A stretch of 59,893 bases of DNA from Allobosea sp. Its GTDB lineage: Bacteria > Pseudomonadota > Alphaproteobacteria > Rhizobiales > Beijerinckiaceae. The notes under the pieces are model-generated. The model searched no databases and was not told the DNA's origin. It saw only the letters and a program-made list of their open reading frames with translations. The position numbers were made by a program, and so were the translations under genes. Each line of letters opens with the position of its first letter. Within the stretch, counting starts at the first letter, position 1. Positions 25,995 to 34,753 of this stretch are shown here, one piece after another. The stretch covers positions 1 through 59,893 of the forward strand of contig NZ_JAUYTP010000084.1 of the NCBI RefSeq assembly GCF_030695125.1. The letters run 5' to 3'.

Positions 25995-27347
25995 ATGCAC
26001 GGCTCGTTTCATCCACCTCTCAAGATCGCGGTCGTCGGCTCCGGCATTTCCGGGCTGTCCAGCGCCTGGCTGCTCTCGCAGGCCCATGAGGTCACGCTTT
26101 ATGAGAGTGCGCCCCGGCTGGGCGGGCATGCCAACACCGCCTTCGCGCCGCAGGCGGCCGGTCCCGATGTCGCGGTCGACACGGGCTTCATCGTCTACAA
26201 CGAGGCGACCTATCCGAATTTCACGGCGCTGATGGCCCATCTCGACGTGGCGACGAAGGCGACCGAGATGTCGTTTGCCGTCTCCCTCGACGAAGGCCGG
26301 CTCGAATATGCCGGCACCAGCCTGTCGGGCCTGTTCGCCCAGCGCGGCAATCTGCTCAAGCCGCGCTTCTGGTCGATGCTGAACGATCTGCGCCGCTTCT
26401 ATGCACAGGCCTCGCGCGACGCCGAGACGCTGGCGGAGACCGGCCAGTCGCTGGGTGATTATCTCGACGCCGGCCGCTATGGCGCAGCCTTCCGCGACGA
26501 CCATCTGCTGCCGATGGCGGCGGCGATCTGGTCGGCGCCGTGCAACGAGATCCTGTCCTACCCGGCAACCGCTTTCATCCGCTTCCACCACAATCATGGC
26601 CTGCTCAAGCTGACCAACCGGCCGGTCTGGCGCACCATCGTCGGCGGCAGCCATTGCTATGTCGATCGTCTGAAACAGGCCTTCGCCGGTGAGATAGCCG
26701 TCGGCCGCGGCGTGCGCCGCGTTCACAGGACGGCCGATGGCGTCATGGTCGAGGATGTCGGCGGTACGGTACGGCGCTTCGACGACGTCGTGCTCGCGAC
26801 CCACGCCGATCAGGCGCTGGCCCTGCTGGCGGATCCCTCTGTGGACGAGCAGGCCCTGCTCGGCGCCTTCCGCTACAGCCGCAACCGCGCGATCCTGCAC
26901 ACCGACGACACGCTGATGCCCAAGCGCAGGGGCGCCTGGGCGAGCTGGAACCATCTCGGCGACCGCACCGCCCCGGACGCGCCCTGCGCCGTGACCTACT
27001 GGATGAACCTGCTGCAGGGCCTGACCTCCGACAAGCCGCTCTTCGTGACGCTCAACCCGCCGCGCGAGCCGCGGGCGGGCACGGTGCTGCGCGAGGAGAT
27101 GTACGAGCATCCGATCTTCGACGGCCCGGCGCTCGCGGCCCAGACGCGGCTGTGGTCGCTGCAGGGGCAGCGCGGGACCTGGTTCTGCGGCGCCCATTTT
27201 GGCGCGGGCTTCCACGAGGACGGGCTGCAGTCGGGGCTGGCCGTCGCCGAGGATCTCGGCGGCGTGCGCCGGCCCTGGAACGTCGCCGACGAATCCGGCC
27301 GGATCCCGCGCAGGCCGTTGCAACCGGCGCTGGACGCTGCCGCATGA
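25995..27347 (+). CDS. FAD-dependent oxidoreductase, amine-oxidase fold (UfaD-like candidate)
   Basis: A 450-residue flavoprotein with the dinucleotide-binding motif VVGSGISGLSSAWLLS near residues 11-26 and the matching ESAPRLGGHANT. The relatives are NAD/FAD-binding proteins found beside cyclopropane/methyltransferase genes. In R. sphaeroides a related RpoE-controlled protein (UfaD) desaturates methylated acyl chains toward furan fatty acids. It is divergent from the sigma operon and overlaps the DUF1365 gene by four bases (ATGA). Substrate here is inferred from context, not proven. Confidence 0.87.
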   Translation: MHGSFHPPLKIAVVGSGISGLSSAWLLSQAHEVTLYESAPRLGGHANTAFAPQAAGPDVAVDTGFIVYNEATYPNFTALMAHLDVATKATEMSFAVSLDEGRLEYAGTSLSGLFAQRGNLLKPRFWSMLNDLRRFYAQASRDAETLAETGQSLGDYLDAGRYGAAFRDDHLLPMAAAIWSAPCNEILSYPATAFIRFHHNHGLLKLTNRPVWRTIVGGSHCYVDRLKQAFAGEIAVGRGVRRVHRTADGVMVEDVGGTVRRFDDVVLATHADQALALLADPSVDEQALLGAFRYSRNRAILHTDDTLMPKRRGAWASWNHLGDRTAPDAPCAVTYWMNLLQGLTSDKPLFVTLNPPREPRAGTVLREEMYEHPIFDGPALAAQTRLWSLQGQRGTWFCGAHFGAGFHEDGLQSGLAVAEDLGGVRRPWNVADESGRIPRRPLQPALDAAA

Positions 27348-28159
27348 ACCCGCAATCCGCCTCGGCGCTGTATGTCGGCCGCGTCAGGCATCTGCGGACG
27401 CGGCCGCGCGCGCACAAGCTGTCCTATCGCGTCTTCTGGATGCTGCTCGACCTCGACGAGATCGACGCGCTCGCCGGCAGGCTGCGCTGGTTTTCGCGCA
27501 ACCGCTTCAACCTCTACGCCTTCCGCGACGCCGATTACGGCGACAGGACGGGCAGCCCGCTGCGTCCGCAGATCGAGGCGCTGTTGAGGGACGCCGGTCT
27601 GGCGCCCGATGGCGGGCCGCTGCGCCTGCTGACCATGCCGCGCATTCTCGGCTACGCCTTCAACCCGCTCAGCACCTGGTTCTGCCACCGCCGCGACGGC
27701 ACGCTGATGGCGATCGTCTACGAGGTCCACAACACCTTCGGCGAGACCCACAGCTATGTCGCGCCGGCAGGCCCGGGCGGAATGGTCGCCCAGGAGGCGG
27801 TGAAGCAGTTTCATGTCTCGCCCTTCATGGAGCTCGACATGAACTACCGCTTCGATGTGATGCCGCCCGCGCAGACCATGTCGGTCTCGATCGACGGGTC
27901 CGACGCGCAGGGCCGCCTGATCGCAGCGACGATGAGCGGCGCCCGCCGCGATCTGTCGGATGGGGCCCTACTGGGTTTGCTCGCCAGCCATCCGCTTCTG
28001 ACCCTGAAAGTGACGCTCGCGATCCATTGGCATGCCATCCGCCTGCTGCTGAAGCGCGTGCCCTTCGTCCCTCACCCGGCCCCGCTCTCGCCCAACGTCA
28101 CGCTGGGGCGCGAGGCTGGCAGGTCGAGCAAGCCGGCCATCCCCGCGCACCGGAGCTAA
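27344..28159 (+). CDS. DUF1365 domain-containing protein
   Basis: The 271-residue protein matches DUF1365: ALYVGRVRHLRTRPRAHKLSYRVF at the start, PRILGYAFNPLSTWFC in the middle and KQFHVSPFMELDMNYRF toward the end. Its function is unknown, but it is a constant neighbour of the amine-oxidase-like flavoprotein and the methyltransferase in RpoE regulons. The ATG at 27344 overlaps the upstream stop, showing coupling. A terminator follows at 28184-28205. Confidence 0.92.
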   Translation: MNPQSASALYVGRVRHLRTRPRAHKLSYRVFWMLLDLDEIDALAGRLRWFSRNRFNLYAFRDADYGDRTGSPLRPQIEALLRDAGLAPDGGPLRLLTMPRILGYAFNPLSTWFCHRRDGTLMAIVYEVHNTFGETHSYVAPAGPGGMVAQEAVKQFHVSPFMELDMNYRFDVMPPAQTMSVSIDGSDAQGRLIAATMSGARRDLSDGALLGLLASHPLLTLKVTLAIHWHAIRLLLKRVPFVPHPAPLSPNVTLGREAGRSSKPAIPAHRS

Positions 28160-28183
28160 CGAGGCCTGGCCCAACAAACGAAA

Positions 28184-28205
28184 AAAGGCGCCCGAAGGCG
28201 CCTTT
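28184..28205. terminator. bidirectional intrinsic terminator
   Basis: A nine-base perfect stem AAAGGCGCC / GGCGCCTTT closes a CGAA tetraloop and is flanked by A-rich DNA on the left and T residues on the right. It sits between the convergent ends of the DUF1365 gene and the membrane protein gene at 28231, serving both. Confidence 0.85.
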
Positions 28206-28230
28206 CCGTTAGGGTGGACAGACGACCGCC

Positions 28231-29097
28231 TCAGCGACGCGTGAAGAGATCGATCTCCTCGTCGCGATGCTGGCCACCCAGCATGGCGGCCAGGTAAGCC
28301 GCGGCAGCGCCGACGAGCAGGACGGCCGCCGTGAGGAAGGCGATCAGGACGGCGGTCTTGCGCGCCGTCTCGGCCGCCTGCCGGGCCGTCTCCTTGGCCT
28401 GGTTCAGGCGGGCGTAGGCGTCATCGATGCGCTTTTCGGCCTCGACCTGCGGGATGTTCATCCGCGTCGCCATGCGGGACGCGATGTATTCGCGGTCCGA
28501 AGGCTCCAGGCTGCCATTGCTCAGGCTGCGGACGAGGATGCGCGAAGCCTCCTCGCGCTCGCCCTGCGTCGGAGGCGTCGCGCCATTCGACCGCATGACG
28601 CCGTCGAGCGCCGAGGCCAGCGGATCGGCCTGCTGGCTGATCAGCGAGCTTGCACCGCTCGCGACCGCCGCAACGCCGCTCGTGGCCGTCCGCGCCGCGC
28701 CCATCAGCGACGACGAGGTGATGAAGGCCACCAGCAAGGCGCCCACCGCCCAGACCACGAGACCATGCGCGCCGTCGCGAACACCGCGCTCATGCGATGA
28801 CGAAGCCGACAGAGGCTTGCGCATCCGGCCAGCGAGATAGCCGCCCGCGCCGCAGGCCGACACCGTGATCCAGAGCGCCCAGAGCGCGCCAACGACGGCC
28901 AGCGCCGTCATGCTGGTCGAACGCGCCGTGTCGGCGGAGACGAGCGAAAGGCCGATGGCCGAACCGAAGGCCGCCATGATCGTCGAGATCGCGGCAGAGA
29001 GAACGGCGCCCCCGAGGATCGGGCTCCATTCGAGATAGGAACCCGTGGTTTGGGAACCGGGCTGGGTGACGAGGACGTCGGATGTGCCGAGCGACAT
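28231..29097 (-). CDS. hypothetical membrane protein
   Basis: The 288-residue protein has hydrophobic helices near residues 25-50, 62-90 and 110-130, a long soluble and partly alpha-helical region (EAEKRIDDAYARLNQAKETARQ is coiled-coil-like), and a final membrane helix near the C-terminus. The soluble part probably faces the cytoplasm. I do not recognise a characterised family. It starts ten bases after a 24-residue membrane peptide gene on the same strand and is probably translated with it. Confidence 0.8.
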   Translation of the reverse strand: MSLGTSDVLVTQPGSQTTGSYLEWSPILGGAVLSAAISTIMAAFGSAIGLSLVSADTARSTSMTALAVVGALWALWITVSACGAGGYLAGRMRKPLSASSSHERGVRDGAHGLVVWAVGALLVAFITSSSLMGAARTATSGVAAVASGASSLISQQADPLASALDGVMRSNGATPPTQGEREEASRILVRSLSNGSLEPSDREYIASRMATRMNIPQVEAEKRIDDAYARLNQAKETARQAAETARKTAVLIAFLTAAVLLVGAAAAYLAAMLGGQHRDEEIDLFTRR

Positions 29098-29107
29098 GGC
29101 GATACCC

Positions 29108-29182
29108 TTACCGGAGACCGAGGAACGACAGGATCGCCAGAACGACCACGACGAGACCGACGAGATAGATGATGCTGCTCAT
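29108..29182 (-). CDS. 24-residue single-helix membrane peptide
   Basis: ATG at 29182 to TAA at 29108 encodes a hydrophobic peptide beginning MSSIIYLVGL and ending SFLGLR, one membrane helix followed by an arginine. A GGGGGT ribosome site precedes the ATG. Similar tiny proteins are conserved in Rhizobiales as hypothetical genes. Its stop lies ten bases before the membrane protein gene at 29097, with an AAGGG site in between, suggesting a two-gene operon. Function unknown. Confidence 0.65.
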   Translation of the reverse strand: MSSIIYLVGLVVVVLAILSFLGLR

Positions 29183-29299
29183 GACTGAACCCCCATTGAG
29201 AACTGCGCCCAAGCGCGTGTGGGGGCTCAACCGCAAGGGCGGCCGGATGTTCCGCATTCCCGGGTGAGGAAGCGGCTGAGGTGAAGGGTGGATTCCGCC

Positions 29300-29620
29300 T
29301 CAGGAGGGGCGCTTCGCCTGCCAGCGCTCGATGCGGTCGATGATCCACATCGTCAGGCGCGCCATCGGCCGACGCAGGATCGGCACGTCGGCGGCGATCA
29401 GCATCAACCCCAGCGGCAGCATCCAGACACCCAGAACCGGCAGGAACGAAAAAATCCCGCCGACGATCAGAAGCAGGCCGACAGGCAGTCTCGCCCACAG
29501 CGACGCGGGGTGGCGCAGCCAGCGCAAGGTCGATCCGACCCGCGTCGGCAACAGGCGCTCCAGCCGCTTGAACGCCGCGCGAAGTTCCTGCTGGGGACGG
29601 TTCTGCTGGGATGGCGACAT
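29300..29620 (-). CDS. hypothetical small membrane protein
   Basis: A 106-residue protein with a basic N-terminus and a hydrophobic stretch of about 35 residues (LPVGLLLIVGGIFSFLPVLG then WMLPLGLMLIAADVP) that forms two membrane helices. A charged tail DRIERWQAKRPS follows. The ATG at 29620 is selected, as the upstream frame overlaps the GNAT gene and looks non-coding. No characterised family is recognised. Confidence 0.75.
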   Translation of the reverse strand: MSPSQQNRPQQELRAAFKRLERLLPTRVGSTLRWLRHPASLWARLPVGLLLIVGGIFSFLPVLGVWMLPLGLMLIAADVPILRRPMARLTMWIIDRIERWQAKRPS

Positions 29621-29663
29621 GCTGAAATCTCGCGCCGGCGGAAGGCAGCCAGCGAAGGGACCG

Positions 29664-29957
29664 TTACGCGAGGACGTCGGCGAATTCAGGGTGGCGGCGT
29701 GCCCAATCCGCGACGAAGGAGCAGCCCGCCACGATCCGCCGGTCGCTTGCCCGCGCCGTCTCGAACACTCCCCGGACCAGTTGGGAGCCCAGACCCTGGC
29801 CATTGAAGGCTGCAGGGACTTCCGTATGGGTCACGATCAGCCTGTCGCCATCGCGGCGAAAGCTGGCGAAGGCCAGCCCGCCGGCAAAAGCCATTTCGAA
29901 CCGGCTGCCGGCGACATTCTCGACCACCGCACCGATCTTTTCCCGCGAAACACTCAT
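29664..29957 (-). CDS. small GNAT-family N-acetyltransferase
   Basis: The 97-residue protein is a minimal GNAT domain of the YjdJ type (N-acetyltransferase, CoA-binding motif AFNGQGLGSQLV). The C-terminal CSFVADWARRHPEFADVL is typical of this subfamily. Substrate unknown. The ATG at 29957 gives the usual short form. Monocistronic as far as seen. Confidence 0.85.
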   Translation of the reverse strand: MSVSREKIGAVVENVAGSRFEMAFAGGLAFASFRRDGDRLIVTHTEVPAAFNGQGLGSQLVRGVFETARASDRRIVAGCSFVADWARRHPEFADVLA

Positions 29958-30172
29958 TGCACGCCTTTGGCCCATCGATCCTGTCCCGATCATATGGGGT
30001 CGGTGTCGACGCGGCGCCAGCAACGCCCACATACGCCGACGACGCGCAGGCACGTGACGCAGGGAGTTGGCGCGGTCGCTCGGACGGAGCGCTGAAAGGT
30101 AACGGAAGACGAGAGAGGCGGCTGGCCGGCCCCTCATCGACGACAAGCCGCCGCCTTGCGACGGCGGTCGCC

Positions 30173-30442
30173 TCAGTGGCGGGTACCGCTGCTGAACGCC
30201 CCGGTGCGGACCTTGTCGGCGAGCCCCTCGGCGAAAACGGCGGTCGCTTCCTCGCCATAGGTCTCGACCAAGGTGCGGAAGGCCGCAAACAGCGCTGCAT
30301 GCGCCAGGGCATCGCTGTCGAGCCCGTCCTGCTGCGCCTCGGTGAACGCGTCCTCGACATAGCCATAGGCGACGCGGCGAGCGTCGTGGCAGTCCTCGGC
30401 CGAAACCAGATCGAGCGGCAGATCGTCGGAAATGATGGACAT
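30173..30442 (-). CDS. hypothetical protein
   Basis: An 89-residue acidic, mostly helical soluble protein starting MSIISDDLPLDLV. No signal peptide, membrane helix or cysteine cluster is visible and no family is recognised. Codon use resembles the neighbouring genes. It lies alone between the GNAT and TIGR02301 genes on the same strand. Confidence 0.65.
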   Translation of the reverse strand: MSIISDDLPLDLVSAEDCHDARRVAYGYVEDAFTEAQQDGLDSDALAHAALFAAFRTLVETYGEEATAVFAEGLADKVRTGAFSSGTRH

Positions 30443-30656
30443 GAAGGCGAGGACTCTGCGGCTTGCTTTGATCGGCTTGTTATGGCGCGAAGGTGGCTCG
30501 TCTGCCGCGAATCAAGCCAGTTTCGGCCCGCTCCGTGACGATCGACTTCTGTTGAACCATAAGCCGTGCCAGAGCGGGACGCTACCACCCCCTTTAGGAA
30601 AGGTTAACGCGGCGGGCTAAATCCGTTGAAAGCCGGATTTGCCGTTCGCCTGTCGC

Positions 30657-31085
30657 CTATCCGCCATAGCGGCCTGCCAGCCCGCGCGCCAGACGCTCCC
30701 CCTCGAGCGCCAGCCGGGTCGAGGCCTCCTGGCTGCCATCGGTGCAGGCGCGATGGGTCAGGGAATAAGCCCGAAAGCCGCGATTATAGGCGCTGGTGAG
30801 CCGCTCGCGCCGCGCCGGCGTGCGCCCTTCGGCCTCGACCAGCCCGGCCATGCGGTCACGCCAGCCCTGCGCCTCCTTGCCGCCGCAGAGCGTGCGCAGA
30901 TAGGCCAGAGACCCCATGATCTCGGCCAGTTTGAGCAGCTGCGGTTCATAGGGCGGCGGCGGCGGCTCGGGCGCGGGAGCCGGCTCCGCCGGTCTGGTCG
31001 CAGCGGGCGGGCGCTGTTGCGCCGGAGCCCCGCCCGGCGCTGCGGCGACCAGCACGACCAGCAGGGCAAGCGCCATTCGCCTCAT
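30657..31085 (-). CDS. TIGR02301 family exported protein
   Basis: A 142-residue protein with a Sec signal peptide (cleavage near APAQ at residue 23), a proline-rich linker, and the TIGR02301 domain (LLKLAEIMGSLAYLRTLCGG, then YNRGFRAYSLTHRAC). The family is restricted to alphaproteobacteria and has no known function; location is periplasmic. Its ATG overlaps the stop of the NUDIX gene, so the two are coupled. Confidence 0.85.
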   Translation of the reverse strand: MRRMALALLVVLVAAAPGGAPAQQRPPAATRPAEPAPAPEPPPPPYEPQLLKLAEIMGSLAYLRTLCGGKEAQGWRDRMAGLVEAEGRTPARRERLTSAYNRGFRAYSLTHRACTDGSQEASTRLALEGERLARGLAGRYGG

Positions 31086-31564
31086 GCGCCCTCCCCGGCC
31101 CGAAGCAGGATCTGGCGCGCCCGGCGCAGCACATCGGCGAGTTCGCGCGTCGTCGGCAGGCCGCCGAGCTTGAGCGGATCGGCCCACATCACGGCCCCGG
31201 CCTCGGGCCCCGGCTGCGGTTCGCCGGAGACCCATTCGCCGACGAAGGACGCAACCACGAAATGGTGGCTGACGACGCCCAGCGCATCGCGGCCGAAGAT
31301 CTCGACATGGCGGTTGAAGCCGATGATGCGCGCACGCACGCCGACCTCCTCCTCCAATTCGCGCAGCGCCGCCGCTTCCAGCGTCTCGCCCACCTCGACC
31401 TTGCCGCCGGGAAGCGACCAGAGCCGGTCGGCCGGCGGCTTCGTGCGCGTTGCGAGCAGCACCTGGCCCTCGCGGAACACCGCGACGGAGGCCGCCAGCA
31501 CCGGCCGGGGCGGCGCCTTGCCCGTCGCTGGAAAGCGGATGACCTGCGCGCCGTCGCCGCTCAT
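31082..31564 (-). CDS. NUDIX hydrolase
   Basis: The 160-residue protein carries an intact Nudix box: G-GKVEVGE followed by RELEEEVGV, the metal-binding and catalytic helix. It hydrolyses a nucleoside-diphosphate-linked substrate such as an oxidised nucleotide or ADP-ribose; which one cannot be told. It is followed by the overlapping TIGR02301 gene and preceded by an SDR gene on the same strand. Confidence 0.92.
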   Translation of the reverse strand: MSGDGAQVIRFPATGKAPPRPVLAASVAVFREGQVLLATRTKPPADRLWSLPGGKVEVGETLEAAALRELEEEVGVRARIIGFNRHVEIFGRDALGVVSHHFVVASFVGEWVSGEPQPGPEAGAVMWADPLKLGGLPTTRELADVLRRARQILLRAGEGA

Positions 31565-31579
31565 CTCAACCCGCCCGCC

Positions 31580-32350
31580 TCATACGTGCTGGCCGCCATT
31601 GATATGCAGCTCAGCGCCGGTGACGTAGCTCGAGGCATCGGTGCAGAGGAAATGGATCGCGCGCGCGACCTCTTCCGTCCGGCCGAGTCGTCCGAGCGGC
31701 AGCGTGGCGACGATCTTCTCGGTGCCGGGCGATAGGATGGCGGTATCGATCTCGCCGGGTGAAATCGAATTCACGCGAATGCCGAGCGGGCCGAAATCCG
31801 AGGCCATCTCCCGGGTCAGGCTGGCCAGCGCCGCCTTCGAGGTCGCATAGGCCGCCCCTGCGAAGGGGTGGACGCGCGAGCCGGCGATCGAGGTGACGTT
31901 GACAATGGTGCCCTTTGCCGCCGTCAGCTCGTCGAGCAGCCCGCGCGCCAGCATGATCGGCGCGAAGAAATTGACCTGGAAGACCTTGTGCCAGTCGTTG
32001 AAGGAGGTGGTCGCCGCGCCGAGACGGGCGCCCTTGGGCCCCTTTGGGGAAATGCCGGCATTGTTGACCAGCGCGTTGAGCTTGCCGCCCTCGGCCGCGA
32101 GCCGGCGCTTGATCTCGGCGATGCCGCGCATGGTGTCCTCGGGATCACCGAGATCGATCTGGATGTGGTCGTCGGCTCCTGATGGCCAGGGACACTTGTC
32201 CGAGAAGGCCTGTCGCGAGCAGGACAGGATGCGCCAGCCCGCCATCGCGAACTGCATCACGGTGGCGTGGCCGATGCCACGGCTCGCGCCGGTCAACAGC
32301 ATGACCGGCCGCTTGCCCGCCTCGGTTTTCGGAAAGTCGAATTTCGGCAT
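31580..32350 (-). CDS. SDR family oxidoreductase
   Basis: About 256 residues with the classical SDR cofactor motif TGASRGIG, the NNAG motif, and a catalytic Ser-Tyr-Lys set (SIAGS, then YATSKAALAS). It reduces or oxidises a carbonyl/alcohol with NAD(P). ATG at 32350 or two codons upstream is equally plausible. It follows pdxH on the same strand within about 20 bases. Confidence 0.9.
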   Translation of the reverse strand: MPKFDFPKTEAGKRPVMLLTGASRGIGHATVMQFAMAGWRILSCSRQAFSDKCPWPSGADDHIQIDLGDPEDTMRGIAEIKRRLAAEGGKLNALVNNAGISPKGPKGARLGAATTSFNDWHKVFQVNFFAPIMLARGLLDELTAAKGTIVNVTSIAGSRVHPFAGAAYATSKAALASLTREMASDFGPLGIRVNSISPGEIDTAILSPGTEKIVATLPLGRLGRTEEVARAIHFLCTDASSYVTGAELHINGGQHV

Positions 32351-32370
32351 CGCCATCGGGCTTATCGTCC

Positions 32371-32985
32371 TCACGGATAGAGACGGGCGCGCGCCCAGGG
32401 TTCGCCGATCTGGGCGCGGCTGAAGACGACGCGGTCATGCAGGCGAAAGGCGCCGTCCCGCCAGAACTCGAGATAGACCGGGCTGATCCGGAAGCCTGTC
32501 CAGTGCGGCGGCCGCGGGATCGTGCCGACGCCGAACTTCGCCGCCTGGAACGCGACCGCCTTCTCGAGCGCGAAGCGGCTCTCCAGGGGGCGGGACTGCT
32601 GCGAGGCCCAGGCGCCGATCCGGCTGTCGCGCGGCCGCGACTGGAAATACGCATCGGCCATCTCGTCGCTCACGACAGAGACATGGCCGCGAATCCGGAC
32701 CTGGCGGCGCAGGCTCTTCCAGTGGAACAGCGCGGCCGCCTTCGGCTGGCCGAGCAGCTCCTCGCCCTTCTGGCTCTGCGTGTTGGTGTAGAAGACGAAA
32801 TCCTCGCCGTCGCGCCCGTTCAACAGCACCATGCGGCTGTTGGGCATGCCATCGGCATCGACCGTCGAGAGCGCCATGCCATTGGGGTCGTTCGGCTCGC
32901 TCTTCTTGGCCTCTTCGAACCAGGCCGCAAACAGCGCGAAAGGGTCCTGTTCCTGCGTGAAGTCACCGCTCGTTAACCGTTCCAC
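32371..32985 (-). CDS. pdxH: pyridoxamine 5'-phosphate oxidase
   Basis: The 204-residue FMN enzyme converts pyridoxine or pyridoxamine 5'-phosphate to pyridoxal phosphate. Typical motifs are SRMVLLNGRDGEDFVFYTN, the FMN-binding SLRRQVRIRG and the C-terminal WARARLYP. A GTG at 32985 gives the normal family length; longer starts up to 33057 would run into the divergent lipoprotein promoter. The reverse neighbour encodes a lipoprotein. Confidence 0.92.
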   Translation of the reverse strand: MERLTSGDFTQEQDPFALFAAWFEEAKKSEPNDPNGMALSTVDADGMPNSRMVLLNGRDGEDFVFYTNTQSQKGEELLGQPKAAALFHWKSLRRQVRIRGHVSVVSDEMADAYFQSRPRDSRIGAWASQQSRPLESRFALEKAVAFQAAKFGVGTIPRPPHWTGFRISPVYLEFWRDGAFRLHDRVVFSRAQIGEPWARARLYP

Positions 32986-33113
32986 GTGTCTAATCCTCAA
33001 GGCTTTGGGGTGTTGCGTTTGGGCGAGCGCGAGCGGTGATCTTGGACATAACAGCACGACTATATAGGACAGGGACCGGGCCGTCCCAAAGCCTTCCGCG
33101 GCGCGTCGCCGCC

Positions 33114-33575
33114 ATGCGTCGGCTCGCGGCCGTCGGCGCGAGCTGTCTGGCGCTCCTGGCCGCCGGCTGCTCGGTGTCGTTCCCGATCCTGGGCCTGTCG
33201 AGCAAGGCCGAAGACGACGTCGCCACGACCTCCTCGGTCCTCCCGGCGCGCGGCACCAGCAAGCCCGGCCCCCTCACCGCGTTGTCGTCGGAGCTCGGCC
33301 CCGAAGACCAGCGCCGTGCGGAAGGCGCGATGGCCGTGGCGCTCGATCCGCAGGGCAACGGCGCCGCCGTCTCCTGGGACAACCCGCAAAGCGGGCTGAA
33401 GGGCTCCTTCATCCCGGTCGGCGGCCCGTTCCTGCGCTCGGATGAAATCTGCCGCGCCTTCATCGCCCAGGTGCAGACGCAGTCAAAGCCCCTCAAGCTG
33501 CAGGGCACGGCCTGCCGGCCTTCGGGCGGGGATTGGCTGGTCAAGGACATGGAGCCCTGGAAGGGCACGACCTGA
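33114..33575 (+). CDS. RT0821/Lpp0805-type surface lipoprotein
   Basis: A 153-residue protein with a lipoprotein signal ending in LLAAGC (lipid-modified Cys near residue 19). The C-terminal part (EICRAFIAQVQ, then GTACRPSGGDW) matches the 17-kDa antigen-like surface domain common in alphaproteobacteria. The ATG at 33114 starts the signal peptide directly. Probably outer-membrane anchored; role unknown. Confidence 0.82.
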   Translation: MRRLAAVGASCLALLAAGCSVSFPILGLSSKAEDDVATTSSVLPARGTSKPGPLTALSSELGPEDQRRAEGAMAVALDPQGNGAAVSWDNPQSGLKGSFIPVGGPFLRSDEICRAFIAQVQTQSKPLKLQGTACRPSGGDWLVKDMEPWKGTT

Positions 33576-33709
33576 CGGTGGTACCGCAAGATGATGCGAT
33601 CATCGCTGTTGCGTTGCGGCCACACCATTCCCAGATAGAGCTCTTGAAATAGGGATCGGCCGCGGCCCGCACCCGGCCGGTCCGTCGTCACGTCCATTGG
33701 GGTTCATCC

Positions 33710-34636
33710 ATGCGCGACCCGTACGAAATTTTGGGTGTCGCCCGCTCGGCGAGCGAGGCCGAGATCAAGAAGGCCTATCGCCGCCGCGCCAAGGATCTGC
33801 ATCCTGACCGCAACCGTGACGATCCCAAGGCGCAGGACCGCTTCTCGGAGCTGAACGGCGCCTATGAGATCGTCGGCGACGAGGCCAAGCGCAAGCAGTT
33901 CGACGCCGGGCAGATCGACGCCGAGGGCAAGCCCAAGTTCCAGGGCTTCGAGGGCATGGGCGCCGGGCGCGGTGGCCGGGCCGGCGGCTTCGAGTTCAAT
34001 TTCGGCCAGGGGGGGCGCGGCCATCCCTTCGGCGCGGGGGCCGGGGCGGGCGCGGGCGCTGGTTTTGACCCCGCCGATATCTTCGGCTCGCTGTTCGGCG
34101 ACGCAGCGCGGCGCCAGGGCCAGGCCCGCGCCGAGGCCCAGAAACCGCCCGAGCAGACCTTCACGCTGGAGGTCACGCTGGCCCAGGCGGTGGCGGGTGC
34201 GACGCGACGCGTCCGCCTGCCGGGCGGACGCGAGGTCGAGGTGACGATCCCCGAGGGCGTCGCCGACGGCAAGGTCATGCGCCTGCGCGGGCTCGGCCAG
34301 CAGGATCCGTTCTCCGGACAGGCCGGCGACGTGCTGATGACGATCAAGGTCAAGCCGGATTCGCGCTTCACCACCGAGGGCGATGATCTCCGCACCCGCG
34401 TGCCGGTGCCTCTCGCCCGCGCGGTTCTGGGCGGCCCTGTCCATGTCCCGACCCTGACCGGCACTGTCGAGATGAACATTCCGCCGCTGACCGGCACGAC
34501 CAAGTCCTTCCGCCTGCGCGGCAAGGGGCTCAAGGGCGAAGGCGGCAAGGCGGGCGATCTCTTCGTGGCGATCGACATCGAGATGCCGGCCAGCGACGCC
34601 GAACTCACCGCCTTGATGAAGGCACGGGCCGAATAG
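33710..34636 (+). CDS. DnaJ-class co-chaperone without zinc finger (CbpA/DjlA-like)
   Basis: The 308-residue protein has an N-terminal J domain with the HPD motif (DLHPDRNRD, near residues 34-36), a Gly/Phe-rich linker and two beta-sandwich C-terminal domains (FTLEVTLAQAVAGATRRVRL). The four CxxCxGxG zinc-finger repeats of true DnaJ are absent, so it is a CbpA-type partner that stimulates a DnaK ATPase. It precedes fabI on the same strand with a 117-base gap. Confidence 0.93.
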   Translation: MRDPYEILGVARSASEAEIKKAYRRRAKDLHPDRNRDDPKAQDRFSELNGAYEIVGDEAKRKQFDAGQIDAEGKPKFQGFEGMGAGRGGRAGGFEFNFGQGGRGHPFGAGAGAGAGAGFDPADIFGSLFGDAARRQGQARAEAQKPPEQTFTLEVTLAQAVAGATRRVRLPGGREVEVTIPEGVADGKVMRLRGLGQQDPFSGQAGDVLMTIKVKPDSRFTTEGDDLRTRVPVPLARAVLGGPVHVPTLTGTVEMNIPPLTGTTKSFRLRGKGLKGEGGKAGDLFVAIDIEMPASDAELTALMKARAE

Positions 34637-34753
34637 CCGGCCCGCTGTCGCCTTCGCAGCCCCCCGCTGGGGGGCGCCGGGCAAATCCGGTTTCCACTTG
34701 CGCCGCCATGTTCTAAGAGACGCCCTCAAACTCATCCAGTTAGCGGGTCAAAG

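Noticed and set aside
30619..30640. AAATCCG-N8-CGGATTT hairpin downstream of the TIGR02301 gene
   Set aside because: The stem is short and AT-rich without a T tract, so I did not list it as a terminator.
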